NCBI GenBank assembly: GCA_023105745.1
Contig: JALGQZ010000004.1
Span: 37,276,437-37,340,436 of the forward strand
DNA: 64,000 nucleotides
Origin: Austropuccinia psidii
Taxonomy: Eukaryota > Basidiomycota > Pucciniomycetes > Pucciniales > Sphaerophragmiaceae
Direction of reading: 5' to 3'
Positions 47,958-59,687 of the stretch are shown piece after piece. How positions within the stretch are numbered: position 1 is the first letter of the stretch; each line of letters begins with the position of its first letter. Position numbers and translations under genes: made by a program. Under the pieces are notes generated by a model. The model had not been told where the DNA came from, made no database searches, and saw nothing but the letters and a program-made list of their open reading frames with translations.

Positions 47958-49789
47958 CTACAATCGCTATTTCCCTCAGAACTTTACAATGGAGAATGAA
48001 AACAATCTCATGCAGCATCTAGAACAACAAAGCCAAAAAATTAGACAACTAGAAGAAAAACTTGAGAGTCGTGATCAAGCTTTAGAATCTTTACTGGCAA
48101 ATGTTGATATTGGTGAAACGGCTACTACATCTAAAAACCATTCATCAGAAAAGTCAAAGAGCAAACTAAATAAAAAAACATCGGACCTACCCAAAACCCA
48201 GAAGAAACCCTCTCCAAAGACGTTTGTCAATACCCCAACTATTAAAAGCAAGATACCACAGCGAGTCAACAAAAAGACTACTACCCCATCTCCACGCAAG
48301 CGAAACCAGCACCAACTTCTAATTACTGATATCCCCGAAGGATTCCAGCCTACAAAGGTAAAGGATTTCTTGAGCTTGCATTGTTTCATAAAAATACTTT
48401 CTCATATTATACTTTCTCATATTTATCTTGTATGATTTCAGAGAGCATTCTACGAACACATAAAGATGTTGTGGGGCCTCATTTACCGTCAACCAGTACC
48501 CATATCCCCTGATTATTCCATGCTAAAAGAATTTAATACTCGCTTTTCATTTCTACCTGAAATAGAGGCCCATGTTCAAAACCTCACTCTTCCACCCTTG
48601 GTGCCTTTGTCCGAAATACTTACGTTGAGAAATATGGAGCCAGGAATGAAAAAGCTGGGAAGTTCAATTATCCACATGAGTGATTTTGCAATCAAATACA
48701 TTATTTCAGTGCTTGCCAATCTTGGGATTCGCCGATGGGCTCCAGATCTTAACGACATGAGTGATACACTATACAACGAGGCATGCAGAATTAGTGCGAT
48801 TCAAACTTTTCGTCAAATCTCCATCGGCGGAGCATATGAGTTCATGAATGTCAATATCAGCTACTTAGAAGACATTCAACTACTTACCAAGGTTTATAAC
48901 CACTACGTGCATTACCATATGGCCCAGTGATACAAGAAGGAGGCCATACAAAGTGGAAAACATGCACGGGATGAAGAAAGAAAAGCGATTTTGAGAGCCA
49001 GGTTAAAGGTGAGTACAAAATGTTTTCAGTTAATTCCAACTCTAGTTTGACTAAGTTTTTTTTTAGTTGAAAAATCTTCGGTATAAATTTGGTGTGGCTC
49101 AAGGCTTTCCGCAACAATATCTAAAAATTTTATCCAACACTGAAGCACATAGTGATGATGAATTGGATCCTCAAACAAATAAGTATATGATCAAAACTCT
49201 GGAATGTAGGTCAGAAAAAGCAAACCAGTTCTTTCGCAGGGTTGATGAAGAAATTGAAAAAGCTGAGAATGCTCAGAAAAAGAGACCCCAACGACGTCAG
49301 CATCATATCCCAGGAAAAGGAATGGCTTCAATCAGTCGATACGTACCTAAAGGCCTTCCAATCGATTTTTACGATCCAAAATGGTTTAATAGATGTACAG
49401 CAGGTCAAAAGAGATCTGCCGATGCTTTTAAGATTGCGTTTTTGCCAGATGCCTCAAAGTCACTACTAGGAAATCAATATACAGATGAACGACTTAGTGA
49501 CAAACGGTTCACAGAAAAGTATTGGGAAAAGGCAATTGAACCTTACGATATCACCCATGAACTAGCCAACGATGAAGATTTGGATGTGTCAGTTACTGAA
49601 GAAAGTGATGAACTTGAGTATTTGGCAGAGGAAGATCTTGGTGAAGAAAGCGAAGACGATGAGGTTGGTAACAAGAGATACGTTGAAGTTAGTCATTGTT
49701 CAGATAAAGATACCGAAATGGTGGATGTCAGTATAAATCAACAAGTTGAGAGTTCTTTCTTTAACTTTACGAATGAATGGGCTTCATGA
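47944..49789 (+). pseudogene. Transposon A accessory protein gene (unknown function), 3 exons, one nonsense codon
   Basis: Exons: 47944-48357, 48442-49008 and 49067-49789, all phase 0 (567 residues plus stop if the nonsense codon is ignored). Donors are GTAAAG and GTGAGT; acceptors are TTTCAG and TTTTAG. The N-terminus has a coiled-coil-like region (LEQQSQKIRQLEEKLESR) and a basic Ser/Thr/Lys-rich linker. Exon 2 begins RAFYEHIKMLWGLIYRQP. The C-terminus is acidic (EEDLGEESEDDEV) and ends FTNEWAS. Element B carries the same gene with identical intron positions and an exon 2 of the same length (567 nt). TGA at 48928-48930 interrupts it (B has AGA there; a CGA to TGA change is likely). I recognise no domain. 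CACTA elements often carry a second protein that binds their ends, which is a plausible role. Confidence 0.8.
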
Positions 49790-50189
49790 TTAGAATGTTA
49801 AATATTTAGTTTGTTATTAGTTTTAACTGTACAAAGCTGATAGAGATTTTGAGTGGTTTGAAAACACGTTCTATAAAATTAAAAAAATATATGTTTCTGG
49901 GGTAGCTTTAGGCGAATGATTGGGTCTTATACAATCCGTATTGATTTGTTATATTTAGTAAATATTTGTGTCTGGTTTTTATCCATATGAGAAAGTGAAG
50001 AAAATATACATGTTGGGTCACTAGTAGCCTGGATTTTGATGTTTTTGTTTGGGGAGCATGCAATGGTATTTGATTGTTTTGACCTGAAAAAATAAAAAAA
50101 AACGTTTTTCAATTGGGTCATCTGTTTGAAATAATCTGGAAATAGTTGGTAATCCGTGAATGTAAGAGTACCTTAGTTGAGCCATCAAT

Positions 50190-53097
50190 TTAATCAAAAA
50201 CCTCCAACCCTACACGTTTGTTGATTGGGCAAGCCATCATAGACACGTTTTTGCAGCCCAAAGACCATGCTGGCAATTTTAAATATGCTCCCAAGCCTGA
50301 GATCTGTGAGAGTGATATGTAACTGATCCTATTTGCACTCTTTACATGCTTTACTTTCCATGCCATCAAAAATGAATCAATGTCTTCAAAACCTACCTCT
50401 TGTTCTTTTACATCTTCAAACCACTTGATCAGTAAGAGGAGATCCTTTTGAATCTTGTCGTTTCCTAAATCCAGGATATGTAAAATCCTTCCAAATTCGA
50501 ACTTGCCTTCTGTGTTGCTTACATATATTACATCATTTGGCATGTTTTTTGAGACTATCATCCCAAATCGCCAGGATGCATAGACATGTTCAATCACCGA
50601 ATTCTTCAAAACACTTGAGTTGATTGGATGAGGTAAGTCACAATAATGCCGCAACTTAGGCTGTTGCTTTTGCAGATGTTTGAGCAATTGATCATATGAT
50701 GCATCGTCAAGAATCTTTTTCTTTATAGTTGATGGTGCTTCCTCATTTGGTGGAGAATCCTCTGCTTCGGGATTTAAATGCTGAAGCCTCTGCAATTGAC
50801 CAAACTTTTTCATAAGTGTTTCTTCTACTGCCCCTGTGAAACCTCTTCAAAAATCAGAAATCTATATATATTATTCCCCATAACGTATGATTCACATACC
50901 ATTTAGTGAGCTGGTTTTGAATTTTTGAAGTATCCCAATTAGTCTCTCCCCACCGTATTCTGATATGCCATTCAAAGGTCCCCACCTCATGAGCTGCTCA
51001 GGAATGTGCATGGAATAGTGGTGATTTGGTGCCACTCGAATATTGGGAAACAAGAGCTCGGAGGTGTTCTGATATGTTGCATATGCTTGTTTAAACAAAT
51101 CGGCATCATCTTTTGTGATTGAACTTGCCCCAATGATCTCAGTGCACTGAAACAATGCCCCGACATTGACAAGAAGAAGATTTCTTGATCCAAGCTCCCA
51201 GAAAAGATCCAGTAATATTAATGGCAGGTAAGTACGAAATAAAACTGACCATTCATTGGCTTTCAGTTTTCCAGTCTGAGCCGTACCTATTCTTGATGGT
51301 ATATGGCTGATCCCTCGTGGCACAATGACCTCCTTCAGTCTCTTCCTAATTGTCTCAATTAGATCCGCTGAAAGATATCCTTTGATTTCAAGATAATCTT
51401 CATTTTCTGATTCCAGGTTATATTCCATTATCACATCAGATCCTGAATCAGATGTATGAGGTGAGACTTCCTGTTGATGTATTGAATTGGAATCAAATCC
51501 CCATCTATAACGAAGGTGGTGCTGCAAACCCCTTCATACCAATTGTGGACTACCCCCAATGATACATTTGTTACTGGGTCCCAATATGGTAGTCGATTTA
51601 GCTCCGACCACCGGATGCCTTTTTCTTTTGCAAGTTTGTCCTGTAATTTAGCTGTTCGTGCTTCATTCCAGCGATTTGATGCGGCTAGAACTTGGTTTCG
51701 TTTTCGAGGCTCTCCAAGCTTCAATTCCTTCCTATCATGATCTTGAAGCTCACACCAAGAGCAAAATTTTTTAGCAGAATGGGACAGGAATCCTGCAACT
51801 TTGTGAGTTGCAACAATATCGCCAATGAGACATACCAACTGAATGACCACTTCTCTTCCCCTTGGATTATTAGGCGTAGGAATCTTGACCACATTAATTT
51901 TAATTAGCTCGTCAACCAGAGGCTTTAAAATATGGTTAGTTGTAATCATATTTGGCTGGTTTGGTAGGGGTATCAACCCAGCTAAACAGGTGTACTTTGG
52001 CTGGAATCTTTCTCGTGGTGGAAGGTTGAGGCAATAGAGAACAAGAATTCCCATCGAAAGTTGCTTCCCTGCAATCTTGTTTCCTCTGGGATTGAACCAG
52101 TCAACAAAAAGTGCAAATCGTAGGTGGAGACTTTGGTTTGAGGAGTTTGGTGAGAGACTTTTTTTCCAGACAGAACCTTGTGCTACGTCAAATATGACTT
52201 CACCTTGTTGCAACGACACTTTGCATTCCCATTCATCAAGACATGCTTCAACGCCTGGGATGTTGAGTAACCATCTGACCCATGCAATAAATGACTGTGA
52301 AATAAAGGTAGTTTTAGGATTACGAAGGCGTGGCTGGCCACGTAGTCGAATTTGACCTATACTTCGGGGTGGGTGTTTTGAATGCAAATTTTGGGGTGTC
52401 AAGGTAATATGAGGAAGGGCATGGATTTTCTGATCACGAAATAGTTCAGTGTAGCATTGATTGCTTGATATCGTACGCTTGTAGGTACAGTCCTGTGGTG
52501 CAACTTCAATATCATACAGTGAGTAACAGCTTGGGCAACATGCATATCGATCAAAGGAAACATCCAAATGCAAGTTTTTGGAAATCGTTCGGATATCGCA
52601 AGGTACATGAGGGAGCTGAATGTTGGTAGGGTGACCTTTTTGAGAGATAATATGAATAATGTGTACAAGCATATCTCTTGCTCTGCGACAGTTGGCCCTG
52701 CTAATTCCACATACCAGATAAAGGCACATTATAAAATATGAGATGAGAGCTGAAAGAAAATAATCAAATATCAGCAACATATCAAATTATAATTATAAAC
52801 GATAAAAAGTTCAAGCTGACAAGTAAGTTTTGAGTTATAAGTATTGTCTATTTTATTGATGCTTTCATCTGATTCAATAATGACTTCATTGTCCGTTGGG
52901 GGATAAGTTGAAGGGTTTTCTTGGTGACTGAGTGAAGATTGAGAAAGACGATGAGTTATATGAGATTCTTCCTGTTTTGAAACCTTTGCCCAATGTCTCA
53001 ATCGTGTGCTACGGTTCACATAAAGCCCTTGACGTGTTGATCCATCGCCAGAAGTAATGTTGTACTGCCTGCAGCTTGGGCAGGTGCAGAATTCCAT
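50190..53097 (-). pseudogene. Transposon A transposase, CACTA/CMC-like, 3 exons, one frameshift
   Basis: Exons on the minus strand: 53097-52821, 52749-50900 and 50833-50190. The 71-nt intron uses GTCAGC...TTTCAG and the 66-nt intron GTATGT...CACAG; both keep frame and match introns of element B. N-terminal CxxC (MEFCTCPSCRQY) and a second CCPSCYSLYD suggest zinc binding. The core contains FVDWFNPRGNKIAGKQ, CLNLPP and LIPLPNQPNMIT, typical of basidiomycete CACTA-type transposases. LIGDIVATHKVAGF...CSWCEL and ISEYGGERL follow. The Asp residues of VDW and IGD and the Glu of GGE are the best candidates for the catalytic triad. A one-base deletion at 51526-51528 (GTTTGC where B has GTTTTGC) shifts the frame; otherwise it would be 923 residues. 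Confidence 0.88.
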
Positions 53098-53387
53098 TTA
53101 AATTGATGCTTGAAAATATTTATTGTTAAGAGACGAGATGAAATTTGAATGCTTGAGAAAAAATTTTTAAACGTTTAGAGTAGGTTATAATAATAATAAA
53201 TAGGTTTTTAGAAAAAATCAACTGTAAGTGAGAGTAAATTGGAGGATTGAAAGCATTGGGAAAGGATTCTTGGTGGTTAAGTAGCTAAATAATTATTTTA
53301 AAAGTCGACGAAGAAAAATTCTAGTATGAAGACAAAACAATCTCCAGATCTGCATGCGCAACCTAACCCCACAAACCCTATGCGTAA

Positions 53388-53433
53388 GTCGAGGTGACGT
53401 ACGCAGTTGTACGTCACCTGATTGCCCGGGGTG
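53388..53433 (-). repeat. Transposon A right TIR
   Basis: Reverse complement begins CACCCCGGGCAATCAGG then GTGACGTACAACTGCGTACGTCAC (given in two parts), matching the left TIR except in the spacer between the two palindrome arms. It is followed by TSD GCA and then only eight more bases before element B. Confidence 0.88.
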
Positions 53434-53441
53434 GCATGAGC
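53434..53441 (-). tRNA. Middle fragment of the split tRNA-Tyr gene
   Basis: Sense GCTCATGC: the D stem 5' strand plus the start of the D loop. It includes the TSD of A (GCA) and is bounded by the TSD of B (TAT, 53442-53444). Confidence 0.8.
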
Positions 53442-53444
53442 TAT

Positions 53445-53497
53445 CACTGCCGGAATTTGGTTTACGTACGGGGTCGTATGTCACTCTAACGTATGCA
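53445..53497 (+). repeat. Transposon B left TIR
   Basis: CACTGCCGGAATTTGG, then TTTACGTACGGGGTCGTATG and AACGTATGCA. It pairs imperfectly with the right TIR at 59635-59687. Confidence 0.8.
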
Positions 53498-53926
53498 ACA
53501 TTTTTCACACGTCATGTGAATTACAGTATAATTTCCCCTTCTTTAGTAACTCCAAAATAACAAAATTTGGATAATAAAGAAAACAATATTTATTATTGTC
53601 AATTAACACACTGCCTCAACGGCTTAAACACACGTGAAAGGACAAGAATATTGGTAATGCATGAGCCTCATATGTCATACAATGGAAATGAAAATCTTAC
53701 AACAGTGCATATAAAAGGACTTATGCGAAAAAAATGAGGGTCAGTGCCAACCTTTGCCCCTTACAAATGAAATTATTTTCCACCCCTTTGTTGAGATCAC
53801 CAATCTTGCTCATGTTTTGTTTTGATTTGGTGTTTGAATTTTCTTGAAAAAATCTAAAAAGTCTCTTCCTCTCGTCCACTTGCTCTTTTTCACCTTATTT
53901 TCTCATCTCCAGATTTCCTTCTTTAC

Positions 53927-54178
53927 TTGCCTTCACTAATTCAATTATTCTTCTTTTGTTTCTTTATTAATTTAGCTTTCTCACTTGCACAGGTTACTCT
54001 CACTCCTCTAAAATCCCTCTATTATATTGGCTTCTACATTTATTACTTTTTTTCATTGATATATTATCAATTTTTTTCAACACAGCCAACAACTGATTTG
54101 CTTGTTTTGCAACCTTCTCCACCTCCACGTTCAATTCATCTTCTCATTAACATCACCTATGAATTTCGGCGACTATAA
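53927..54178 (+). CDS. Hydrophobic upstream ORF of transposon B
   Basis: 83 residues, starting MPSLIQLFFFCFF. Counterpart of 47718-47957 in element A, with the same start, the same relation to the accessory gene ATG (54159, +1 frame) and a similar hydrophobic pattern. It is still open in B although the accessory gene and transposase of B are riddled with stops, which is notable if it is coding. Confidence 0.45.
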   Translation: MPSLIQLFFFCFFINLAFSLAQVTLTPLKSLYYIGFYIYYFFSLIYYQFFSTQPTTDLLVLQPSPPPRSIHLLINITYEFRRL

Positions 54179-56029
54179 TAGAAATTTCCCAAATAATTTT
54201 CAATCATCAAGTGATCACAATTTACTTCAAATAGTAAATGACCAGAGCAAACACATCAGAAAACTTGAAGCAAAAATAGACAGCCACAATCAAGAATTTG
54301 CAGCCCTACTTACAAAGTTTAATCTCCACGATCAAAATAAATCCAAAAAAATATTCTCAAACAAATCCAAAGATAAACGTAAAGAACTTAAATGAGTTTC
54401 TTCAACCAAAAATTGGAATCAACCTGAACAACCAAAAAATAACTCTTCCTATAAATCAGTCAACAGTAAGATTATGAATAACAAATCACCACATACACAT
54501 AGCAAAATCTTCAAGCAGCAAACTTCTACTCCACCTTGCAAGAGAAGCCCCCACCAGCTTTTAAATAGCGAAATACCTGAAGCATTTCAGCCTACAAAGG
54601 TATGCAGTTTGCATTAGCTACAAATTAGTTACAATATTTTACTCAAGTGCTATGTTTTATAATCCTAGAAAGCTTTCTACGAACACATCAAGATTCTGTG
54701 GGGACTTATCTACCAACATTCCATACCTATATCGCCAGATTACTCCATGTTGAAGGAATTCAATTGTTGTTTTTCTTTCTTGAGTGATATTGAGGCCCAA
54801 TCCGAAAACCCAAACACACAACCCTTGGTGCCATTGGACCAAATAATTACATTACAGGGGACAAAGCCAGGAAAAAAGAAAATCAGAAACTCCATTGTTA
54901 ATATCAGTGACTTTGCACTGAAGTACATTATTTCCCTGCTTGCTAGACTTGGAATTCGTCGATGGGGAGCAGATCTCAACAATGCAAGTGATACCCTCTA
55001 CAATGAAGCCTGTAGAATCAGTGCAATACAAACGTTTCGTCAAATTTCTATCAGTGGAACATACAAATAAATGAATGTAAATTTCAGGTTTCTAGAAAAT
55101 ATCCAGCTACTTACTAAGGTTTACAACCACTATGTTCACTGGTACATGACCCAAAGATACAAAAAAGAGGCCAAAGAATCTGGAAAGCATCTAAAGGATG
55201 AAGGACAAAAAGCTGTTTTACGATATAGACTCAGGGTTAGTAAAACGTTTATTTGAAAAAGTCAAGATTAGCTTACACAGCTGAATTGTATCATGTCAGC
55301 TCAAAACTCTTCGCTACAAATTTGGTGTTGCTGAAAATTTTCCAAAACGGTATTTGAAAATTTTGGCAAATCCTGATGCTCACAGTGAGGATGAATAGGA
55401 CCCAATTAAAAATCTATATACCATAAAACGAATTGAATGTCGGTTCAAAAATGCAAATGTTTTCTTTCACAAGGTTGATTAAGAAATCTCAAAAGCTGAA
55501 GAGGCTAGTGGCAAGCGCAGCCAAAGACATGAACGCCATCAACCAGCACCTGGAGAAGGATCAATCAGAAAAACAGTCCCTAATCAACTCCCAATAGATT
55601 TCTACGATCCTGATTGGTTTAATAATCGGACAGCAGGTCAAAAGAGCCAGCTTGCTGATGTATATCAAGCTGCCTTTTTTCCAGATGCGTCAAAATGTCT
55701 CTTGGGAAAACAACACCCTGATGAGAGGCTGAGTGATAAGCGATTCACACAGAAATACTGGGATCAAATAATTGAGCCCTACAATATTTCACATGTGATA
55801 GAAAATGATGATGATTTGGATGTTGATTCAAATACAAATGACGAAAGCTATGAGCTTGAAGATATTGCAGCTGAGGAATTTGAAGACAAAAACGATGAAG
55901 AAAGCAAACAGGGAAACACCCAACGATTCCTCTGAAGATATAGAAATGGAAGATTGTGAAGATGACAATACACCCCAGCAATCTCAGCGAAGCTTCTTCA
56001 GCATTCCAAATGAATGGAGCTCCTGGTAA
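54159..56029 (+). pseudogene. Transposon B accessory protein gene, 3 exons, several stops
   Basis: Exons 54159-54599, 54669-55235 and 55300-56029. Donors are GTATGC and GTTAGT; acceptors are CCTAG and GTCAG. It starts MNFGDYNRNFPNNF and ends FSIPNEWSSW, parallel to A. Lesions: TGA 54393-54395, TAA 55068-55070, a TAG after the DE of HSEDE near 55398, a TAA after the VD near 55480, and a frameshift near 55920. Conserved patches (FYEHIKILWGLIY, DFALKYIISLLARLGIRRWG, YNEACRISAIQTFRQIS) show it was once under selection. Function unknown. Confidence 0.8.
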
Positions 56030-56556
56030 ACATTGGTGAGGCTTTAATCAAGAATTGTTAATAAAGTTGAAACAAGCCAAAATGTTGACGAGGTAGCTAT
56101 TGATGGGGTTCTATAGATCCATTTTTGCACTTTTATAATTTGTCACTGCTTGATTGAATTCGAAAAAATGATTCAGAAGAATTAAAAAAAACATGCTATG
56201 ATTCTTTTTAGTATGATGATGTTTAAGTTTAGATATCTAGATCTCTTGGATTTTACTGTACCTTAGTGTGTTGTGTTTGATTGCGTGCTTGAAAAGAGCT
56301 GAAAAAAAAACGATTATGATAGTTTCATTTTACAATGGTTTGATGCATTTCAAATGGTTGATTACGTTTGTTGGTAAATCTTGCTGCCCTTGATAAATTT
56401 TGTTTTGAACTGTTTGAGTATGCAGGTGAGCTCCAAAAGATGTTATTTGGAAAATGAAAGTTATAAAAATTATAAGAAATATTGGATTTTAGTAGTAATG
56501 CGAAAAAGAGCAATTTGTGTTGAGGATAGTTACAGCATAAGAAGAGAAAAAAAAAC

Positions 56557-59470
56557 CTATTCAAATTGCTCTAGTCCAACTAATTTGTCAATCGGACAAG
56601 CTAAAAGCATGATATTTTTGCATCCCAAAGACCATGCAGGCATGTCTATATATGCTCCAAGACCACAGATATCTGCCACTGACACGAATCCAAATGAATA
56701 TGTTTTCTTGGGATGTTGGACACCCCATTGATCCAAAAATTCCTCCACTCCTTCAAAACCTTCTTCGCACTTTTTGACCGAGTGAAGCCAATGGACCATT
56801 GCAATTGGTCCTTTGTGAATATCTTCATTTCCTAAATCAAGAATATGAGAAATCCATCCAAATTGAATACCTTTCTCACCTTTCTTACTATAAATGAGGT
56901 TATTGGGGGGTCGCCTTGAGAGGATCATGCCAAACCGCCATGATAGATAAAAGTGTTCAGTTGCATAATTTCTTACCACAACTGACTGAGGCGGATGTGG
57001 AATTTTGCGATAATCACGCAAGTGAGGCTGTTCCTTTTGAAAGTGTTGCAAAAGATTTGAGTATGATTCATCATCTAGTGACTTCCTATTAACTATTGGT
57101 GATTTTGTTTTCATTGTTTTGATTAGATTTAATTGTGGGTTGATTTGCTGAGCCTTTGCAATTGACCAAATTTCTTCATCATAGTCTCTTCAGTAGCCCC
57201 TGCAAAAACAAAACATTGTCACATACTATTTCAAAACGTAGTGAATAGTTTTTCAATGCATACCTTGAAGTGAATTTGTTTTTATCTTTTGGAGTATTCC
57301 GACCAAACTTTCGCCACCATACTCTGATATCCCATTGAGAGGGCCCCATCATGATAGCTGTTCAGGAATGTGCATGGCATAATGGTGATTGGGAAGTGTT
57401 TGGAAATTCGGGAAAAGTGCCTTTGAGGTGTTCTAATATGTGTCGTAAGCCTTAAGGAACAATTGCCCATTGTCTTCAGTGACCCATTGGGCTCCAACAA
57501 TTTTGGTGCATTGAATCAGTGCACCAATGTTGATAAGAACCAAGTGATTCTTTGGACCAAGATCCCAAAAGACATCCAAAACTGTCAATGGTAGGTAAAT
57601 ATTGAATAAGACAGACCATTCATTTCCTTTCAATTTGCCATTTTGCGCTGTACCTATCCCACCTGGTATATGACAGACTCCTTTCGGAACTACAACTTTG
57701 CCCAATTGTTTTTTGAGCTTATTAATTACCTCTTGAGAAAGATAACCAATGATTATCAAGCTATCTTCATTTTTGGATTGAGTGCAGTTCTCCATCAGTT
57801 CATCGGATTCATATCCTGATATACCTGGTTGATGTTTCTCTTTTTCGATGATTGCTGTATCAAAGCCCCATTGATAACAAAAATGATGCTGCAAAACGCC
57901 TTCATACCAGTTATGAAGAACACCTAGACAAATGTTTTTGACAGGGTCCCAATATGGTAAGCGATTGATTTCTGACCATCGAATTCCACAGTATTGTGCC
58001 AGGCGTTGTTGTGTAGTCGTGGAATTTGCTTCTTGCCATCTCCTAGAAGCACTCAAAACTGCACTCCGTTTGCCTGGCTTGCCGAGCTTCAAGTGAGTTC
58101 TCTCAATTTCCTTCAGTTCACACCAAGAGCAAAAGTATTTAGCAGAATGGGACATAAATCCCCCAGCTTTATGAGTTGCTACAATATCGCCAATCAGGCC
58201 TACCAACTTTACAACTACGTATCGTCCACGTGGATGGTTTGGTGTGATAATCTTGACACCACGATTTAGTTCAATTAGCTAGTCAATGAGTGGTTTCAAG
58301 ACGTTGTTGATGGTGACCATGTCTGGCTGGTTTGGTGAAGGTATCACTCCAGCTAGACAAGAATGTTGCTGTTGAACTCGTTCTTGTGGTCGAAGGTTAA
58401 GACAATGAAGGACTAAAATTCCCATTGATTTCTGCTTACCTGAAATTTTGTTTCCCTTTGGGTTGAACCAGTCTACAAAAGGACTGAGTCCTAGCTCAAG
58501 AGGATGATTGGCTGATGGTGGCAAAAAAAGGTCTTTCCAGACACTACCTTGTGCTACATCGCAAACAGTTATGCTTTGATGGGTGGATAATTCATATTCC
58601 CAATCTTCAATGCATTGTTTGATTCCTGGAATATTGAGGAACCATTTGATCCATTCACGTACTGATTGAGAAAAGAATCTTGCTTGAGGAATACGGTGAG
58701 GTTTCTGGCCCTTCAAACGAATTTCACCAAGTTTTCAACCTTGATTTGTCAGGGTAGGAGTTTTTTTTGGGGAAAGTTGGAGATGTGGAAGGGGATATAC
58801 TTTAAATTTATTGAAAGGTTCTGTGTTGCAAGGCTTGCTGGAGATGGTAGGCTTATATGTATAATATTTGGGTGCATCTTCAATGTCGTAAAGTGAGTAG
58901 CAGTGTGGACAACACACATTCTGTTCAAATGGAGATTCAAGTTTCAATCGTTTGGAAATGGTACAAATATCATGTGGAACGTTGGATAAGAGAGTGTCGT
59001 TGGGGAGTCCTTCATGAGTGAAACAATGAATGATATTAATAAGCATCTCTCTTGCTTTGCGGCAGTTTTCTAGGCTAAGTCCGCAAGAAAGATACAGCCA
59101 CATTAGAAAATAGAAAATGAGAACTAAGATACATTCAAAATCAGTCATCTGCTAGTATCATATAGAAATAAAGCCATGAAAACGTACAAATGATGTTTGA
59201 GTTAAGTGTAACATGGGTGTTTTGTTCATGATCTTCACCATTGCTATTTGATTCTTCATTGTCTTGTGAGTGAGGAATGGGAATTTTTTCAATTTCATTT
59301 AGAAAATGCTGAGGGGAAAACTTGTTCCTGAAAGACAGGTCCTGTTTTGCTGATTCCATGGCCCAATGTCTTCTTCGTGTGCTGGGGTGAACAAAAAGTC
59401 CATGGCGAGTTTGACCATCAGCAGTAGTAACAAAATGTTTCCTGCAATTCGGACACAAGCAAAATTCCAT
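56557..59470 (-). pseudogene. Transposon B transposase, CACTA/CMC-like, 3 exons, several stops
   Basis: Exons on the minus strand: 59470-59188, 59123-57264 and 57199-56557. Introns GTACGT...CTTAG (64 nt) and GTATGC...TGCAG (64 nt) lie exactly where those of A do. It shares MEFCLCPNCRKH, CCPHCYSLYD, FVDWFNPKGNKISGKQ, LIGDIVATHKAGGF, CSWCEL and WYEGVLQHHF. Lesions: TGA 58735-58737, TAG 58279-58281 (GAG in A), TAG 57433-57435 (CAG in A), TGA near 57353 (Arg in A) and a frameshift between 57197 and 57114. Several stops are C-to-T type. Confidence 0.85.
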
Positions 59471-59616
59471 TACGAGTCTATTGAAAAAAAAAAGTTAAGA
59501 AAATTAATAGATTGATTAAAAAAAAGATAAAAATTAGGCGGATAGGAGATAAAAGAAAAGTACAACATTAAGCAGCAGGTGGCAGGCTGTTCCGCGTCAA
59601 CCCTAAGACGCAGTTG

Positions 59617-59644
59617 GACGCATGCATATCCCCATGCATGCGTC
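59617..59644. repeat. Perfect inverted repeat near transposon B right end
   Basis: GACGCATGCAT (59617-59627) and ATGCATGCGTC (59634-59644) form 11 perfect pairs around ATCCCC. Each arm contains the self-complementary ATGCAT. It occupies the position equivalent to the palindrome in the TIRs of A. Confidence 0.8.
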
Positions 59645-59687
59645 AGCTTAACGTATCCAGGAGTACGTCCGCCAAAAACCAGGAGTG
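59635..59687 (-). repeat. Transposon B right TIR
   Basis: Reverse complement begins CACTCCTGGTTTTTGG, then GGACGTACTCCTGGATACG. Immediately followed by TSD TAT and the acceptor strand of the tRNA gene. Confidence 0.8.

Larger units (their letters stand above)
47174..53433. mobile_element. DNA transposon A (CACTA/CMC type)
   Basis: Terminal inverted repeats of about 46 bp start CACCCCGGGCAATCAGG at both ends (47174-47219 and 53388-53433); the first 25 positions are identical. The 3-bp target duplication GCA lies at 47171-47173 and 53434-53436. CAC termini and a 3-bp TSD are hallmarks of the CACTA/CMC superfamily. Two convergent spliced genes are carried: an unknown protein (plus, 47944-49789) and a transposase (minus, 50190-53097). 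The element interrupts the D loop of a tRNA-Tyr gene. Both genes carry single inactivating lesions, so it is a recently dead copy. The closest relative in the window is element B, with the same gene order and intron positions. Confidence 0.93.
53445..59687. mobile_element. DNA transposon B (CACTA/CMC type), sister of A
   Basis: The ends are CACTGCCGGAATTTGG (left) and, as reverse complement, CACTCCTGGTTTTTGG (right). The imperfect TIR extends about 50 bp and includes ACGTAC and, farther in, GCATGCA-like sequence. The 3-bp duplication TAT is at 53442-53444 and 59688-59690. Gene content, orientation and introns equal those of A, but the proteins differ at many positions, so A and B are different families. 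It interrupts the tRNA-Tyr gene between acceptor stem and D stem. It carries more lesions than A and is probably older. Confidence 0.92.

Noticed and set aside
51516..52355. Plus-strand ORFs opposite the transposase of A
   Set aside because: Antisense shadows; splice sites and domains support only the minus strand.
47174..59687. KDZ or Dada superfamily assignment of the transposons
   Set aside because: CAC ends, 3-bp TSDs and the DWFNPxGNK...CLNLPP core fit CACTA/CMC. Dada was considered because of RNA-gene targeting, but nothing else supports it.
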